Under the pieces are notes generated by a model. It did no database searches. It was not told the DNA's origin and saw nothing but the letters and a program-made list of their open reading frames with translations. The position numbers and the translations under genes are program-made. Shown here piece by piece: positions 42,902 to 52,703 of a DNA stretch of 64,000 nt. This DNA is from Pelagomonas calceolata (taxonomy: Eukaryota > Sar > Pelagophyceae > Pelagomonadales > Pelagomonadaceae). Positions within the stretch are counted from its first letter, which is position 1, and every line of letters begins with the position of its first letter. The stretch spans positions 2,480,001 to 2,544,000 of the forward strand of contig CAKKNE010000004.1 of assembly GCA_918797485.1 (NCBI GenBank), in the 5' to 3' direction.

Positions 42902-43223
42902 TTGTTGGCTTCTCTGGCCTGTTTGACTGCTTCTCCGCAGTAAAATTTCGCGTAAAAATTTGTGTGGAGCAGTGCGCCGATGGGACCGATAGTATAGGCA
43001 AACAGCTGCGAGTCAATGTCACCGTTGCGCTGCGATTTACGGGCAAAACCGCCACGAAAGTACACGCTCTGAATTTTGCTCTTGACGTACGGGTTGCACG
43101 CGCGACGGAAACTTGAGCGCGCCGATGGCGTGGGGGAGAGGCCCTTACCACCACAATCACGCCATCGCCGCGAAGAAGCAAGAGGGAAAGCAACGTACTT
43201 ACACGAACGGCAAGGCCGCGAGA
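42902..43223. other. Spacer with CGATGGCGT...ACGCCATCG inverted words
   Basis: 322 bp between two minus-strand genes. The inverted words lie at 43123-43131 and 43159-43167. On the minus strand a GTAAGT donor consensus occurs just after the stop of the gene at 43224, so a 3'-UTR intron is possible. No coding sequence is supported. Confidence 0.5.
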
Positions 43224-43736
43224 CTAGCCGTCCTCGCCCGGCACGCGCGTCTGCGACCCCATCACCTCGAGGTCCGCCTTGCCGTCGTCCGTCCAGGTCA
43301 CGCCGATCTTGGGCGGCCAGGAGAAGGCCTCGCCGGGCTCGTCGCGTTGTGGGTCTTCGTCCCACAGCCTCGTCTCCTCGCGCATTTGTTGCAGGAGCGG
43401 TTTAATGCCCTCCGTGTTCTGTTGCCCCGCGACCTGGTCCAATAACGTGCGCTGCTTGGCCTTCCTTGCGAGCGTGACGACGGCCTCGTAGCGGTTGGGC
43501 TGGCGGCTGAGGCAGGCGTGGATCATCGGGGTCACGGAGCCGTTGTTGATCGACGAGCCGTCGTCGATGGCCACGTAGAGGAGCGTTTCTCGTCTTAGTT
43601 GTCGCAGTTGGGGTTGCGGTCGTGGCGCTTGCGGTCGCGGAGCGACGCTGCGGCGTCGTCCCTTCGGCAGCGCGACGTTAGGCGCAAAGCCCAGCACGTT
43701 AAAAACGGCAGCGGCGATCAGCGACGCTCGGCGCAT
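43224..43736 (-). CDS. Signal-peptide protein with an RNA-polymerase-omega-like segment
   Basis: 170 residues, ATG at 43736. MRRASLIAAAVFNVLG|FAPNVALP is a signal peptide followed by Phe-Ala-Pro, compatible with the stramenopile plastid leader. In the middle, 'NRYEAVVTLARKAKQRTLL' resembles the 'NRFELVLLAAKRARQL' helix of RpoZ/omega. The rest (QQMREETRLWDEDPQRDEPGEAFSWPPKIGVTWTDDGKADLEVMGSQTRVPGEDG) is unrecognised. It could be a nucleus-encoded plastid omega-like factor or an unrelated luminal protein. Confidence 0.5.
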   Translation of the reverse strand: MRRASLIAAAVFNVLGFAPNVALPKGRRRSVAPRPQAPRPQPQLRQLRRETLLYVAIDDGSSINNGSVTPMIHACLSRQPNRYEAVVTLARKAKQRTLLDQVAGQQNTEGIKPLLQQMREETRLWDEDPQRDEPGEAFSWPPKIGVTWTDDGKADLEVMGSQTRVPGEDG

Positions 43737-44139
43737 GGTTGAGTGTCAGTGCTTCAATTTGCACAGCGGCGATTGCGGCTTTGTTGCCGTGCGCGTGGAC
43801 GTGTAACTTGCACAGCTACGCTGCCAGAGCGTTAGCACGCTATCAATTTTGTTATGAAACGATGCGTCGCCCTCTAATAGCCGCAAAAGCGTAGCGACGA
43901 GCAGCAAGAGTCCTAGAGCCCGAGCTACGCTAGCTCGTATGGGCAAGCAAAAAGCGCGTCAGCTGAGAGCTTACCCGCGCGCGAGAGGTTGCAGAGTACC
44001 GCTGTCTTGCACCGCATCTACGCTCCACCGCTCCATCGAACTGCTGCGACGCCTGCGCTCAACAGCCAGCCGAGGCGACTACACAGCGTCGACGAGCAAA
44101 GGCACGCGTCGGAAATATCTCGCAGCAACCAGCTACTGC
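43737..44139. other. Divergent spacer and probable 5' UTR
   Basis: 403 bp with a palindromic element at 43913-43935. The frame upstream of 44140 is open back to an ATG at 43939, only 4 bp after the palindrome; its translation is low in complexity and is treated as untranslated. Confidence 0.45.
43913..43935 (+). promoter_or_regulatory. Palindromic upstream element, copy 19 (left arm diverged)
   Basis: CTAGAGCCCGAGC then TACGCTAGCT, 204 bp upstream of the ATG at 44140, co-oriented. Confidence 0.4.
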
Positions 44140-45270
44140 ATGCCACCGACGATGGAGCTCGAGCCCCCGCCACCTCCAAACTTCAGGAGCCCAGCCTGGG
44201 GCTGGACGAAAGCAACTCGAGCGCTCACGCTGTTGGTGCTCCTCTTCGCCCTCTACTTAATTGTCGGTGAAACGCCAGCAACGCACGGCGCGGTCTACGA
44301 TGATGATGGATTTGATGCCATCGACGACTTCCGAGGCGCCGTACTCGACGGCGGCTCGGGCAAAGCGGCCTTAACGGTGTACGAGTGCACGCTCGATTCA
44401 CACGGCTGCGCTCCCGGATCCGTGAAATCGAAGCAGCTCTCGCGCGCCAAGGCCGACGCTGTCGCTGCCGTAAGAGCCGCGGACCTCTCTCAGCTCGTGA
44501 CGACCGCGACGCCTCCGCTCAGCATTGGTCTGACGGGCGGCGTGCGAGCAGCGATGGCGCGCGGCGACCTCGCGAGACCAGACGTCGACCGATTCTTCGC
44601 GTCAATACAGCGTCCGACGCGGACTCTGAAAGTGCTGTCCGGAGCCGACGAGGCTAGGCTCGAGCGCCGGGGCGGCGGATACTGCGCACACGCGGCGCTC
44701 GGCGTCCACAGCGACCGCGTGGGCACGATGGGCTCGGGCGGCGCCACGATGCAGCTCGCGGCACCGGGCGACGGCGCCGTGGCGTCGCTGTCGACGGACC
44801 TGCTCGGCATCGAGGACAGGGCCGCGGCGACCGGCGACGAGACTGCTCTCCGCCAGTGGCGCGACAATATAGACGCACAGCTGGCGAGCGTCGACGTCCG
44901 CGGCTTTGCCGAGGCGGAGGTCGTCTTCGGGCTCGCGATGCACGCCTCGGCGGCGGCGCTCGCCGGTGTCGACGGTCGCCGCGTCATGCGCAACGTGGTG
45001 CGAGATGCGCTACAGACGCTCGTCGGCGCCGCGTCCGCGCCCGGTCCGGCGTGGGACGCCGTCGGCGCGCCGAATCCCTATCACCTGGACCCGGAGCTCT
45101 TACGGCGGGCGACGCTGTTCAACGCCGCACGAACGCGAGCGGTTGTCGAACGGTTGCCCGAGGGCTCAAGCTTCTACTTCGCGCGACAAGTCGGCGACGT
45201 CAGCTGTGACTGGTCGCTCGGCCTGTTTCTCGAGGACGCGGCGGCGGCGGCGACGGACCGGTCTTCGTAG
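44140..45270 (+). CDS. Type II membrane protein with Ppx/GppA- or CD39-like phosphatase features
   Basis: 376 residues from the ATG at 44140. A Pro-rich cytosolic tail precedes one membrane helix (LTLLVLLFALYLIVGE), leaving a luminal domain. That domain contains 'LSIGLTGGVRAAMARGD', 'TLKVLSGADEARLERRGGG' (compare LSGEEEARL of Ppx/GppA) and 'GTMGSGGATMQL', which resembles the DxGGxSxQ/E phosphate-binding loop of Ppx/GppA and GDA1/CD39 enzymes, with the acidic residue replaced. A nucleotide- or polyphosphate-hydrolase fold is inferred; the altered loop makes activity uncertain. Confidence 0.55.
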   Translation: MPPTMELEPPPPPNFRSPAWGWTKATRALTLLVLLFALYLIVGETPATHGAVYDDDGFDAIDDFRGAVLDGGSGKAALTVYECTLDSHGCAPGSVKSKQLSRAKADAVAAVRAADLSQLVTTATPPLSIGLTGGVRAAMARGDLARPDVDRFFASIQRPTRTLKVLSGADEARLERRGGGYCAHAALGVHSDRVGTMGSGGATMQLAAPGDGAVASLSTDLLGIEDRAAATGDETALRQWRDNIDAQLASVDVRGFAEAEVVFGLAMHASAAALAGVDGRRVMRNVVRDALQTLVGAASAPGPAWDAVGAPNPYHLDPELLRRATLFNAARTRAVVERLPEGSSFYFARQVGDVSCDWSLGLFLEDAAAAATDRSS

Positions 45271-45329
45271 GTAGTAGTGTTAATGTGTCTATTTATCGTC
45301 CAAGCGGGAGAAAATAGCGCTAGGATAGT

Positions 45330-45364
45330 CGATGTTACGGTGCTAGGCGATGTTACGGTGCTAG
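45330..45364 (+). repeat. Tandem 17/18-bp duplication
   Basis: CGATGTTACGGTGCTAG twice, period 18, both ending in CTAG. Confidence 0.8.
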
Positions 45365-45527
45365 TACTAGTGGGCGGAGCCCCTGGGGGGGAGACACCGC
45401 GCGTCGCCGATTCATCGGCGGCGGGCGCGGGCCGCTTCTTTCATAACAGCGTACCTCCTTCTAAGCTGAACCGCCTCGGCAAACCCCCCCGAACAATGTG
45501 CAACGTTCGCCCAAATGAGCGCTAGAA

Positions 45528-45549
45528 CTAGCGTATCGACACACTAGCT
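45528..45549 (-). promoter_or_regulatory. Palindromic upstream element, copy 20 (opposed orientation)
   Basis: On the minus strand AGCTAGTGTGTCGAT then ACGCTAG; 189 bp upstream of the plus-strand deubiquitinase start but pointing away from it. Confidence 0.45.
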
Positions 45550-45738
45550 GGCAACAGAGACCCGAGGCGCCAGGAGCGCATTGCGCATTGCGCGGCCGGA
45601 GCCAAGGCGTGGCGGGCGCCAAGCCGTCTGTTGAGACGCGCTGCGGGTAACAAGCGCTTCGGCGCCAGCAAATTGCGCAAACAAAAAACAAGACCACAGA
45701 GCTCGGCTCTCTTTCCGCGCCGATACTGCGGGCGGACG

Positions 45739-48700
45739 ATGGCGCCGCCACCAATCCCCGTCGTCGTCGACGTAGTAGTCACAAGAGGAAACGTGCTCGG
45801 CCCGGCGGGCTACAGCCGCGTCACCACGAGGGACGGCGGCGTCTTCGACTTACATCGAGGCAAGGACGACAAGTCCACGGACATTTCTGATGATGCGGCC
45901 TTCCTCTGGTGTCGAAGGGGCGCGCCGGGCGAGACGGCGATCACGAATGTCGTGAGAGGCGCCCTGGAGCATGTCCAAGTGGTCGATCTGGGCGCCGGCG
46001 AGCAGCTCTCATTTCTGAGAGAGGCTGGTCAAGATCCCATCGCGGAGTTAACGGGCGACTTCAAGGACGATGATGGCGTCGTGCTCAAGAGCGGCGCTTG
46101 TATTAGAATTACGAGAGTCAAAGACGTGGAAGCGATGCGACCTACTACAGAAGAGCCCACGGCGAAAGAGGCACAATCCATAGAAAACGACGTCGTCGCA
46201 AAGATTACATCAGCAGAAGTTACGGGAGAGGACTGGTGGCGCTCTCATGAAACGCAGCTGAAGCGACTCGTCGAGGCGTCGGCGGCGGATCCTTCTTCCC
46301 AATTGGCCGCGAAGACGATACGAGTGGCTCGACGCACGCTAGAACTCGTAGCGAAGCGCCTCGCGTCGAACGGCGTCGTCCCGGACGCCTGCCCGCGGTG
46401 CTTTGATTTTGCGGCACTTGGCGGCGGGGGCCTCATCGCGGCGAAGAGCGCGCCCGTCGACGACATCCTCGAGGAGGCGTCGCACCTCGAGTCGCCGGAC
46501 CAACCGAAGAAGAAGGGGTCGTTCTTCGGGCGCATCCGGAAGCCCTCTCGCAGTCTGTTGCAGGCGGCGCAGGCCTCTTCTGATGTTTGTGAACCTCTCC
46601 AAGAGGTAGAACTACGTGTATCCAGAGACCCGCCTAGCGATGACGAGGAGGAGCCGCCCGACGCCCTGCAGGGGTTAGATGTCAGAAACCCATCAAAATA
46701 CGCGTCTTTGGCAAAGCGCCACCCGCAGCAGGTGAGTTTCTGTCGAGGGCGAGGTACCAAACAAGGTACCAGTCACGAATTTTTAGATAAGGGCGCAGAA
46801 GGGCTGCTCAAGAACAGCGAGGCGGGCTGCGGGCAGATGTTAGATCACTTTTTGATCTGTGGCGGCCTCGATGCTTTATTAGCGAGAATCACGCCTAGTT
46901 CAGGCCTGGAATGTTCCGCACAAAAACTGGGCGAACTGTTGAGAGCCTTCGAGATCGTCTGCGACCGGGCCGCTCCGACCACGGCTCCGCACTTCGCTTT
47001 GAGCTATGCGCGGCATTTGCAGCGCGCGGCCCACGCGCGATTAAGACGGGAAGCGTCACAAGTAACAAACACGACAAAACAGGATCTAGACGGCCGCTGG
47101 GACGCCGATGAAAAAATAAGGAGGACCTGCGACCGACTCGCTAGGTGTCTGGCCCAACTGGCACCCGACGCGTTTGGCGAACAAACGCAACAGACGCCTA
47201 GAAGCTGGACGCAGCACGTCGCTTCCTATTGGGCGTCCGGGCCGTCGATCGACGCGCGCTCCAAGGCCCTACGTCTCTCGGCCGAACGGTTCGTCTGGGC
47301 CCATGCGTTAACGGCCTTTGATGATCAGAAAAGGACGCCCGACGCGCGACTCAAAGGCCTGAGGAACCTCAGCAGTGTAGTACGAGGCTGCTGCGCTTCG
47401 GAACCGTCGGAGGTCCCGCCCTGGAGTTCACGCTCTACGAGATGGGAGACGTCCGAAGAAGTTGTCGCTCTTAAGGTAAGGGAGTCTGGCGTCGTCGCAA
47501 GAATAGCTCAAGTCGCGAAAGACGACCGACGGGCCTTACGTAGTGGATTGCATGTCATCATGCTCGCGGCGCAACGGTCGACGATTGCCGGTCGAGTCGT
47601 AGATGATCTGACGTCCCTGGCTGTCGAGGACGCGGCCGGCGACGACCCACCTTCCTCAGAAGGGCCTAGTTCGTGGCAGTGCTGCTGGGCCCTCGCACGC
47701 CATTTGGAAGATACGACATTGGTACAGAGGCAGCGCGACGTGCTGGAGGACGCCTTTTCTTCCCAGAAAGCCACTCCAAAAAACGTGCATTTGGTCGCGC
47801 GGTTTTCGCAGTGCGCCGCCGAGAGATTAGTGTCGTCCGAGGATAAGTTAGATGGTGGGCTGGAGTTGTTGTGGCGGTGGGCCTCATCGCCAGAAGAAGA
47901 CGATTGTCAAGCTACACGATCGCTGAGACATCTGTTGCGAGGTGCGACGCACTTGGATTCGGCGGCATCGTTGATCGCGCAGAAATGCGTCGACGCTTTG
48001 GGAGGAGAGGACTCGCCGGGATTGAATCGGGCGGCGGAATTGTTGGCAGCTTTAGTTGTGGCTTCTGGCGAGGATAACACGTACCGGCAGCCGTCGCCCG
48101 TCGACACTCGTAGAAGAAGAAGATTGAGGATAGAACGGGGCCTCAAGACGTCTTTGTTAGATGTGGCCGTCGCCGGCGCCGCCCGACATAAGCACTCTAT
48201 CAAATCGTATGAGGCTTCTCTACGATTAGCAATAGAGCTCGCCGCGGATGCCTTGCTGAGTGTTGCTGGTTTAGATAGTGAAGAACCGCTACCTTTCCTA
48301 CGGGCGAGAGACATCAAGGCGTGCTACAAAGCGGGCGACGACACGTGCGCGCGGTGGTTGGCGGCCTGCGCGGAGCGTCTAGCATTAGAACCGTCCGCGG
48401 CGGACGCAGCCTTAGTAGAGCTGGCAAACGACGAAAATCCATCGTCATACGTCGCGGACGCCGCCGCGTCGCTCTACGAAGCGGCGGAGCAGCCTTCATC
48501 GACGAAAATTCGGCCCCCGGCGTACGGGTCGGACTCATTAACACCGCCGCCTCCCGTGCAAGAACCTCTTGTCAATAGACATAAGCGCGTCGACGCTTTA
48601 TTAGATATCTGTCTGAAGACCGACGCCGTTTCTAAGAGAAGAGACGCTCTGTTAGCGCGCCTCGCGACGTCCGACCTGCGAGGTAGGATCATCGCGCGCG

Positions 48701-51700
48701 GTATTGACACTTTAAGATCTACGAACGAAGCGAAGGAAGCGGATAGAGCCGCGGACATCGTGCGACGAGCTCTCAAAGGAAGGTCGTCCCAGGACGCGCC
48801 GCCCGGCCTCGATGCGGAAGCCTCACAGTGGCTGTTGCTCGAAGGCGACCGAGGGTTGCTCGGGCCTCGTTTACGTGTCGCCCAGGCCTGCGCCCTGGCG
48901 CATACGGCCTGGTTCGCACAGCATGGCGGTTCGCGACGAGCGGCGTCGCGATGTGCTCAACTGTGTCAGACGGAGGACCACCAGTCCCTACGAGCTGCGT
49001 TACGATTAGTCGCGTCCGCGCTGCAACGAACGGAAGCAGATAGACCACCGACGCCGCCGACGCCTACCACCAGTTTCAGACCTGTGCAACCGCCGCGGCC
49101 GCCTGTAGATACCGAGGACGGCCTCGACGTGCGAGCCTTGGGCGACGAGCGCAACACTTTAGTGGAAGCGTTGGGAGTTTATGTGAAGCAAGGTAGCGAT
49201 AGCGTCGCGCGGGCGTTGTCCGGCGACCTGCTGATCGGTCTGTCCCGCGTCGCCCCGGAGGCCCTCGCGAAAATATCAGAGGTCTCTCCGGCGTTGGTGG
49301 ACGTCATGGTCGCGCCGCCGGCGACGGCGTCTAGGGCCGCATTGAGACTGCACGCCGTTTCGATAGCAGGCGACTTCCAGGAGTGCGGCGCGGCGTTGCG
49401 ACGAGCGGCTCTAGAGGCCGTGTCTGCAAGACCGTCGGCGTCCGCCGCGGCCTTCGCCTCGGCTATTGTGGATGCGGCGCGGCAGTGCTCTATGTCTTCA
49501 GATGATGAGACCATGCTGTCGAAGGCCGTAGAATCTCTAGTGACGAGCGACGTGAGTGACGACGACGAGGACGCGGACGCCGAGTCTGCGAGATTGAAAT
49601 TACTCGCTTCGCTATTAAGATCCGGTGCGAAAGCGCCCTCAAATAGTACTGTAGTAGCGCAACAACTGATGGCCAAAGGTGGCTTAGATGGGTCGGCGGC
49701 GAACGCGCAAGCGTTGCAAGCTCTGGCGGCCCTATGTGATGCTGATGATGACGCAGCACGAGCGACTTGTATAGCCTTAGCTGAACTGCACGGCCCGCCA
49801 CCCTTCACGGAGGACTTGAGAGATGAGACGTCGGTCGCGTCGCGACTGGAAGCTGCTGATGTAGTGAGAGCCATCCCGTCGACGGAGCAGCGCTTTTCCG
49901 TGGAACGGTTACGTGTCCATGGGCCACCTCCATTAGACGATCGTCGAAGGGAACGGTACCCAAGCAATGCGGTAAGCGTACCATCAGCCAGGAAGACGGA
50001 CACGCCTGGACTAGATAACTTAGGCTGCACCTGCTACCTCAACAGCACATTACAAGTCATATGTTCGGCACCTCTCTTCAGAAAGACAGTATTCTCCTTA
50101 GATACGTCACAAGATTCATTGGCGAGAGAACTCCAACTACTTGTAGCGCGGATGCGCAGCAGGGACGCGTCGTCGATCTCCCCAAGAGATTTCATCCAAC
50201 AAAACACGACCCAGGACGGCGAGGCGATTGACGTCCGCATACAACAGGACGCCACAGAATTCTTAGCTAAATTGATGCAAGACGTAGAGCGGATGAAATC
50301 AGCAACAGATATAAGCGCGGCGAAGTTAATCCAGCGGACCTTTGGATGTGTCTTGCTGCAGGAGATCAAGTCCGTGAACGGCAAGCACAAGGGGGACCCG
50401 CGGGAGGTGCCCTTTTATGGGATACCGTTGGAGCTCGGGAAAGACAGGAATGATATTGCGGATTGTTTGAGGCACTACGTGGCTCCCGAGGAGGTCGAGT
50501 TGCGGTTTGTGGAAGGCGAGGCCATGCTGCCTTCTATTAAAACTGTTCGTATTAAAAAAGCGCCATTTAACTTGCTGTTGCACCTGAAGCGGTTCCAGTT
50601 TGATTTGGAGACTCTATCCACCAGAAAGAATAATTCTAGATTGGAGTTTCCCCATACACTTGACTTAAGGCCCTTCATGAGTGATGAAGGAGAACCAATA
50701 TTATATGATCTCAAGGGTGTAGTAGTACATAGCGGAACGGCGCAGTCGGGCCACTACTACTCGTTCGTCAACACTGGTAGTCAATGGACGGAATTTAATG
50801 ACTCGCACGTGGCGCCCTTCGACGTGAGCGAGATGGAGGCGGAGTGTTTTGGGGGCTATGAAGACGTTACTACGGATTCGTATGGTAGGCGGTCGCAGCC
50901 GCGGGAACGCACCAGGAACGCTTTTTTACTGTCTTATGAACGGAGGTCCGATAAAGCCGAGGACAGCTGGGCGTCGCCGGCGCCGCCCGCGTCCGTGGAT
51001 GCGAGAATAGCGCGGGAGAACGTTTCCCTGAGAAGAGCGCGCGCGGCCTTCGACGACAACGGCATCGTCGTGGCCGCTTCTGTGGCCAAGGCGGCCTTTT
51101 CTTCTGATTCTATCGAGACGCGGAGGGCCGCCGCTTTATTAGCTGGGGCGCTCGTGGCCCGGACGTTGTCTCGGGCGCGCGGCGACGACGCTGCTGCTAG
51201 GCTGGCATCGACCGCGTCCTTGCTCGCGAATCTCGACTCAGATGTTGCTTCTGAGGCCGTCAAGGGCCTCGGTTTAAATGACACGGATGCCACAACTGCC
51301 TTATGTCGGCGGGCGGCCCAGCTCGCGTCGGACGAGGCGGCCCGGGAGTCCCTGTGCGGCGCGTGCGCGGCAGTATTGAAATCGGCCCCGTTCGACGAGG
51401 CGCTGACCAATTTACTAAGTGTGGCGAGCGAGTGCCCGCCTCCCGTACCCGGGAGACGTGCGCACGACTACGAACGGGACGCGTCCAGGGCTGCGTGCGA
51501 CATTCTAGCCAGGCTCGGCGCGCAACGCGGGTGTCGGGAAGTCCTCGAAGGCTGCGTCAAAGCGTCGGGCGGTGCTGTGTCCGAAGAAGCCCTCTCGCAG
51601 ACGACGTTACGAGCTTTGTTGGAGGCCGCGCCGTTCCTGGGCGGTGCGTTCGCGCCGCGGGCGGAGGCCGCCGCCGCGTTATTGAGTGCGGACGCCTCTG

Positions 51701-52668
51701 CATTGGATTCGCTGTCGGACGCGCAAATTGGCGCCCTCGCTCTCGCGACCTGCGGATGTCTAGACAGAGGCACGTATTCGCGCGCTGGAACCGACGAACA
51801 AAAGCGGCGCGGCGCCGCGGCGCGCGCGGTGCTCAAGGCTCTGGTGGTTGACTCGACGGATCGGTCGAAGGTTGTTATCAGTGCGTTACGAGGCTGCGTG
51901 GAACGCTGTGGTACGGCAAGACCCGACGAGTCGTCGGCCTCGGAAGATGAGGATTCTGATGAAGAGATTGAGGGCTGGCATCAACCACCACCTCGCAATC
52001 GCCTCGATCGAGGTAGACCGTACGGGTCGTCGCGCCAGCTGCGGCGAGCTTGTCGTGCGCTGGCCATCGTGGCTACTGTCGACGACAAGCACACGTCCGG
52101 ACGCATCTCCTTAGTTGTCAGAGAATCATTACAGACGGCAGAGACCGCATTTCGTCGCGGTGCTAGGGACGCCAAGGTCAAGGCTCAGGTCGACGCCATC
52201 CTCAAATTGTGTAAAAGGGAGCCGCGAGCCAAAGCGGCCGTGCTCGACTCGGGCGCGCCACGATGGCTTGAGGCGTTCGCCGAGGGTCGGGAGATGGCTG
52301 GTCCTCTCTCACCGCGCGGGGAGATCCCGCCGCTGACACCACTCCATCGTGGGGCGCGGAATGATGATGATGGTGATGGTGAGGACGAGGACAACTATCA
52401 CCCGAACCTGCCGCGGCGGCGTCAGCTCCGCCGGGAACTACTCGCCAGAATCCGGGCGCTCCCTACAGATACGGACGTCGTGAGCTACGACAGCGACGAC
52501 GACCCCAACGAATTAGTCGGGCGCCGCATCGAGGTTCGCTGGAGCGGCGGCCAGTTCTACGGCGGCGTCGTCATCAAACACGACCACCTGGGCCACCACG
52601 TCCGCTACGACGACGGCGACGACCGCGTCTACGCGGACATCCTCGCGAAGACGTGGCGCTTTGCCTAG
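45739..52668 (+). CDS. Giant ubiquitin-specific protease (USP9X/USP24/USP34-like)
   Basis: 2,309 residues in one exon, ATG at 45739. Residues about 150-1400 and 1760-2200 are helical-repeat-like, as in the large USPs. The USP (peptidase C19) domain spans about 1420-1735. The Cys box is GLDNLGCTCYLNS with catalytic C1432; the usual N in LGNTCY, which helps form the oxyanion hole, is Cys. The His box is VVVHSGTAQSGHYYSFV with H1672, followed by WTEFNDSHV and RNAFLLSYERR. The C-terminus adds a Tudor/Agenet-like module (ELVGRRIEVRWSGGQFYGGVVIKHDHLGHHVRYDDGDDRVY). It removes ubiquitin from substrates; targets are unknown. Its 3' end is 35 bp from the convergent SAM-RING gene. Confidence 0.88.
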   Translation: MAPPPIPVVVDVVVTRGNVLGPAGYSRVTTRDGGVFDLHRGKDDKSTDISDDAAFLWCRRGAPGETAITNVVRGALEHVQVVDLGAGEQLSFLREAGQDPIAELTGDFKDDDGVVLKSGACIRITRVKDVEAMRPTTEEPTAKEAQSIENDVVAKITSAEVTGEDWWRSHETQLKRLVEASAADPSSQLAAKTIRVARRTLELVAKRLASNGVVPDACPRCFDFAALGGGGLIAAKSAPVDDILEEASHLESPDQPKKKGSFFGRIRKPSRSLLQAAQASSDVCEPLQEVELRVSRDPPSDDEEEPPDALQGLDVRNPSKYASLAKRHPQQVSFCRGRGTKQGTSHEFLDKGAEGLLKNSEAGCGQMLDHFLICGGLDALLARITPSSGLECSAQKLGELLRAFEIVCDRAAPTTAPHFALSYARHLQRAAHARLRREASQVTNTTKQDLDGRWDADEKIRRTCDRLARCLAQLAPDAFGEQTQQTPRSWTQHVASYWASGPSIDARSKALRLSAERFVWAHALTAFDDQKRTPDARLKGLRNLSSVVRGCCASEPSEVPPWSSRSTRWETSEEVVALKVRESGVVARIAQVAKDDRRALRSGLHVIMLAAQRSTIAGRVVDDLTSLAVEDAAGDDPPSSEGPSSWQCCWALARHLEDTTLVQRQRDVLEDAFSSQKATPKNVHLVARFSQCAAERLVSSEDKLDGGLELLWRWASSPEEDDCQATRSLRHLLRGATHLDSAASLIAQKCVDALGGEDSPGLNRAAELLAALVVASGEDNTYRQPSPVDTRRRRRLRIERGLKTSLLDVAVAGAARHKHSIKSYEASLRLAIELAADALLSVAGLDSEEPLPFLRARDIKACYKAGDDTCARWLAACAERLALEPSAADAALVELANDENPSSYVADAAASLYEAAEQPSSTKIRPPAYGSDSLTPPPPVQEPLVNRHKRVDALLDICLKTDAVSKRRDALLARLATSDLRGRIIARGIDTLRSTNEAKEADRAADIVRRALKGRSSQDAPPGLDAEASQWLLLEGDRGLLGPRLRVAQACALAHTAWFAQHGGSRRAASRCAQLCQTEDHQSLRAALRLVASALQRTEADRPPTPPTPTTSFRPVQPPRPPVDTEDGLDVRALGDERNTLVEALGVYVKQGSDSVARALSGDLLIGLSRVAPEALAKISEVSPALVDVMVAPPATASRAALRLHAVSIAGDFQECGAALRRAALEAVSARPSASAAAFASAIVDAARQCSMSSDDETMLSKAVESLVTSDVSDDDEDADAESARLKLLASLLRSGAKAPSNSTVVAQQLMAKGGLDGSAANAQALQALAALCDADDDAARATCIALAELHGPPPFTEDLRDETSVASRLEAADVVRAIPSTEQRFSVERLRVHGPPPLDDRRRERYPSNAVSVPSARKTDTPGLDNLGCTCYLNSTLQVICSAPLFRKTVFSLDTSQDSLARELQLLVARMRSRDASSISPRDFIQQNTTQDGEAIDVRIQQDATEFLAKLMQDVERMKSATDISAAKLIQRTFGCVLLQEIKSVNGKHKGDPREVPFYGIPLELGKDRNDIADCLRHYVAPEEVELRFVEGEAMLPSIKTVRIKKAPFNLLLHLKRFQFDLETLSTRKNNSRLEFPHTLDLRPFMSDEGEPILYDLKGVVVHSGTAQSGHYYSFVNTGSQWTEFNDSHVAPFDVSEMEAECFGGYEDVTTDSYGRRSQPRERTRNAFLLSYERRSDKAEDSWASPAPPASVDARIARENVSLRRARAAFDDNGIVVAASVAKAAFSSDSIETRRAAALLAGALVARTLSRARGDDAAARLASTASLLANLDSDVASEAVKGLGLNDTDATTALCRRAAQLASDEAARESLCGACAAVLKSAPFDEALTNLLSVASECPPPVPGRRAHDYERDASRAACDILARLGAQRGCREVLEGCVKASGGAVSEEALSQTTLRALLEAAPFLGGAFAPRAEAAAALLSADASALDSLSDAQIGALALATCGCLDRGTYSRAGTDEQKRRGAAARAVLKALVVDSTDRSKVVISALRGCVERCGTARPDESSASEDEDSDEEIEGWHQPPPRNRLDRGRPYGSSRQLRRACRALAIVATVDDKHTSGRISLVVRESLQTAETAFRRGARDAKVKAQVDAILKLCKREPRAKAAVLDSGAPRWLEAFAEGREMAGPLSPRGEIPPLTPLHRGARNDDDGDGEDEDNYHPNLPRRRQLRRELLARIRALPTDTDVVSYDSDDDPNELVGRRIEVRWSGGQFYGGVVIKHDHLGHHVRYDDGDDRVYADILAKTWRFA

Positions 52669-52703
52669 TAGGCCGCTGTGTACACTATCTAATGTGCCTG
52701 AAA

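Larger units (their letters stand above)
45271..45738. other. Spacer with a tandem 18-bp repeat
   Basis: 468 bp before the giant deubiquitinase gene. Two copies of CGATGTTACGGTGCTAG lie at 45330-45346 and 45348-45364. A reverse-oriented palindromic element lies at 45528-45549. No gene is seen. Confidence 0.55.

Noticed and set aside
43939-44139. Upstream start for the Ppx/CD39-like gene
   Set aside because: The ATG at 43939 is 4 bp after the promoter palindrome and the added 67 residues are basic low-complexity sequence; the ATG at 44140 gives a normal type II membrane protein.
46732-46786. Strong donor CAG|GTGAGT with TTTTTAG acceptor inside the giant USP gene
   Set aside because: The segment is 55 bp and contains no stop in the main frame; removing it would shift a frame that is open for another 1,900 codons.
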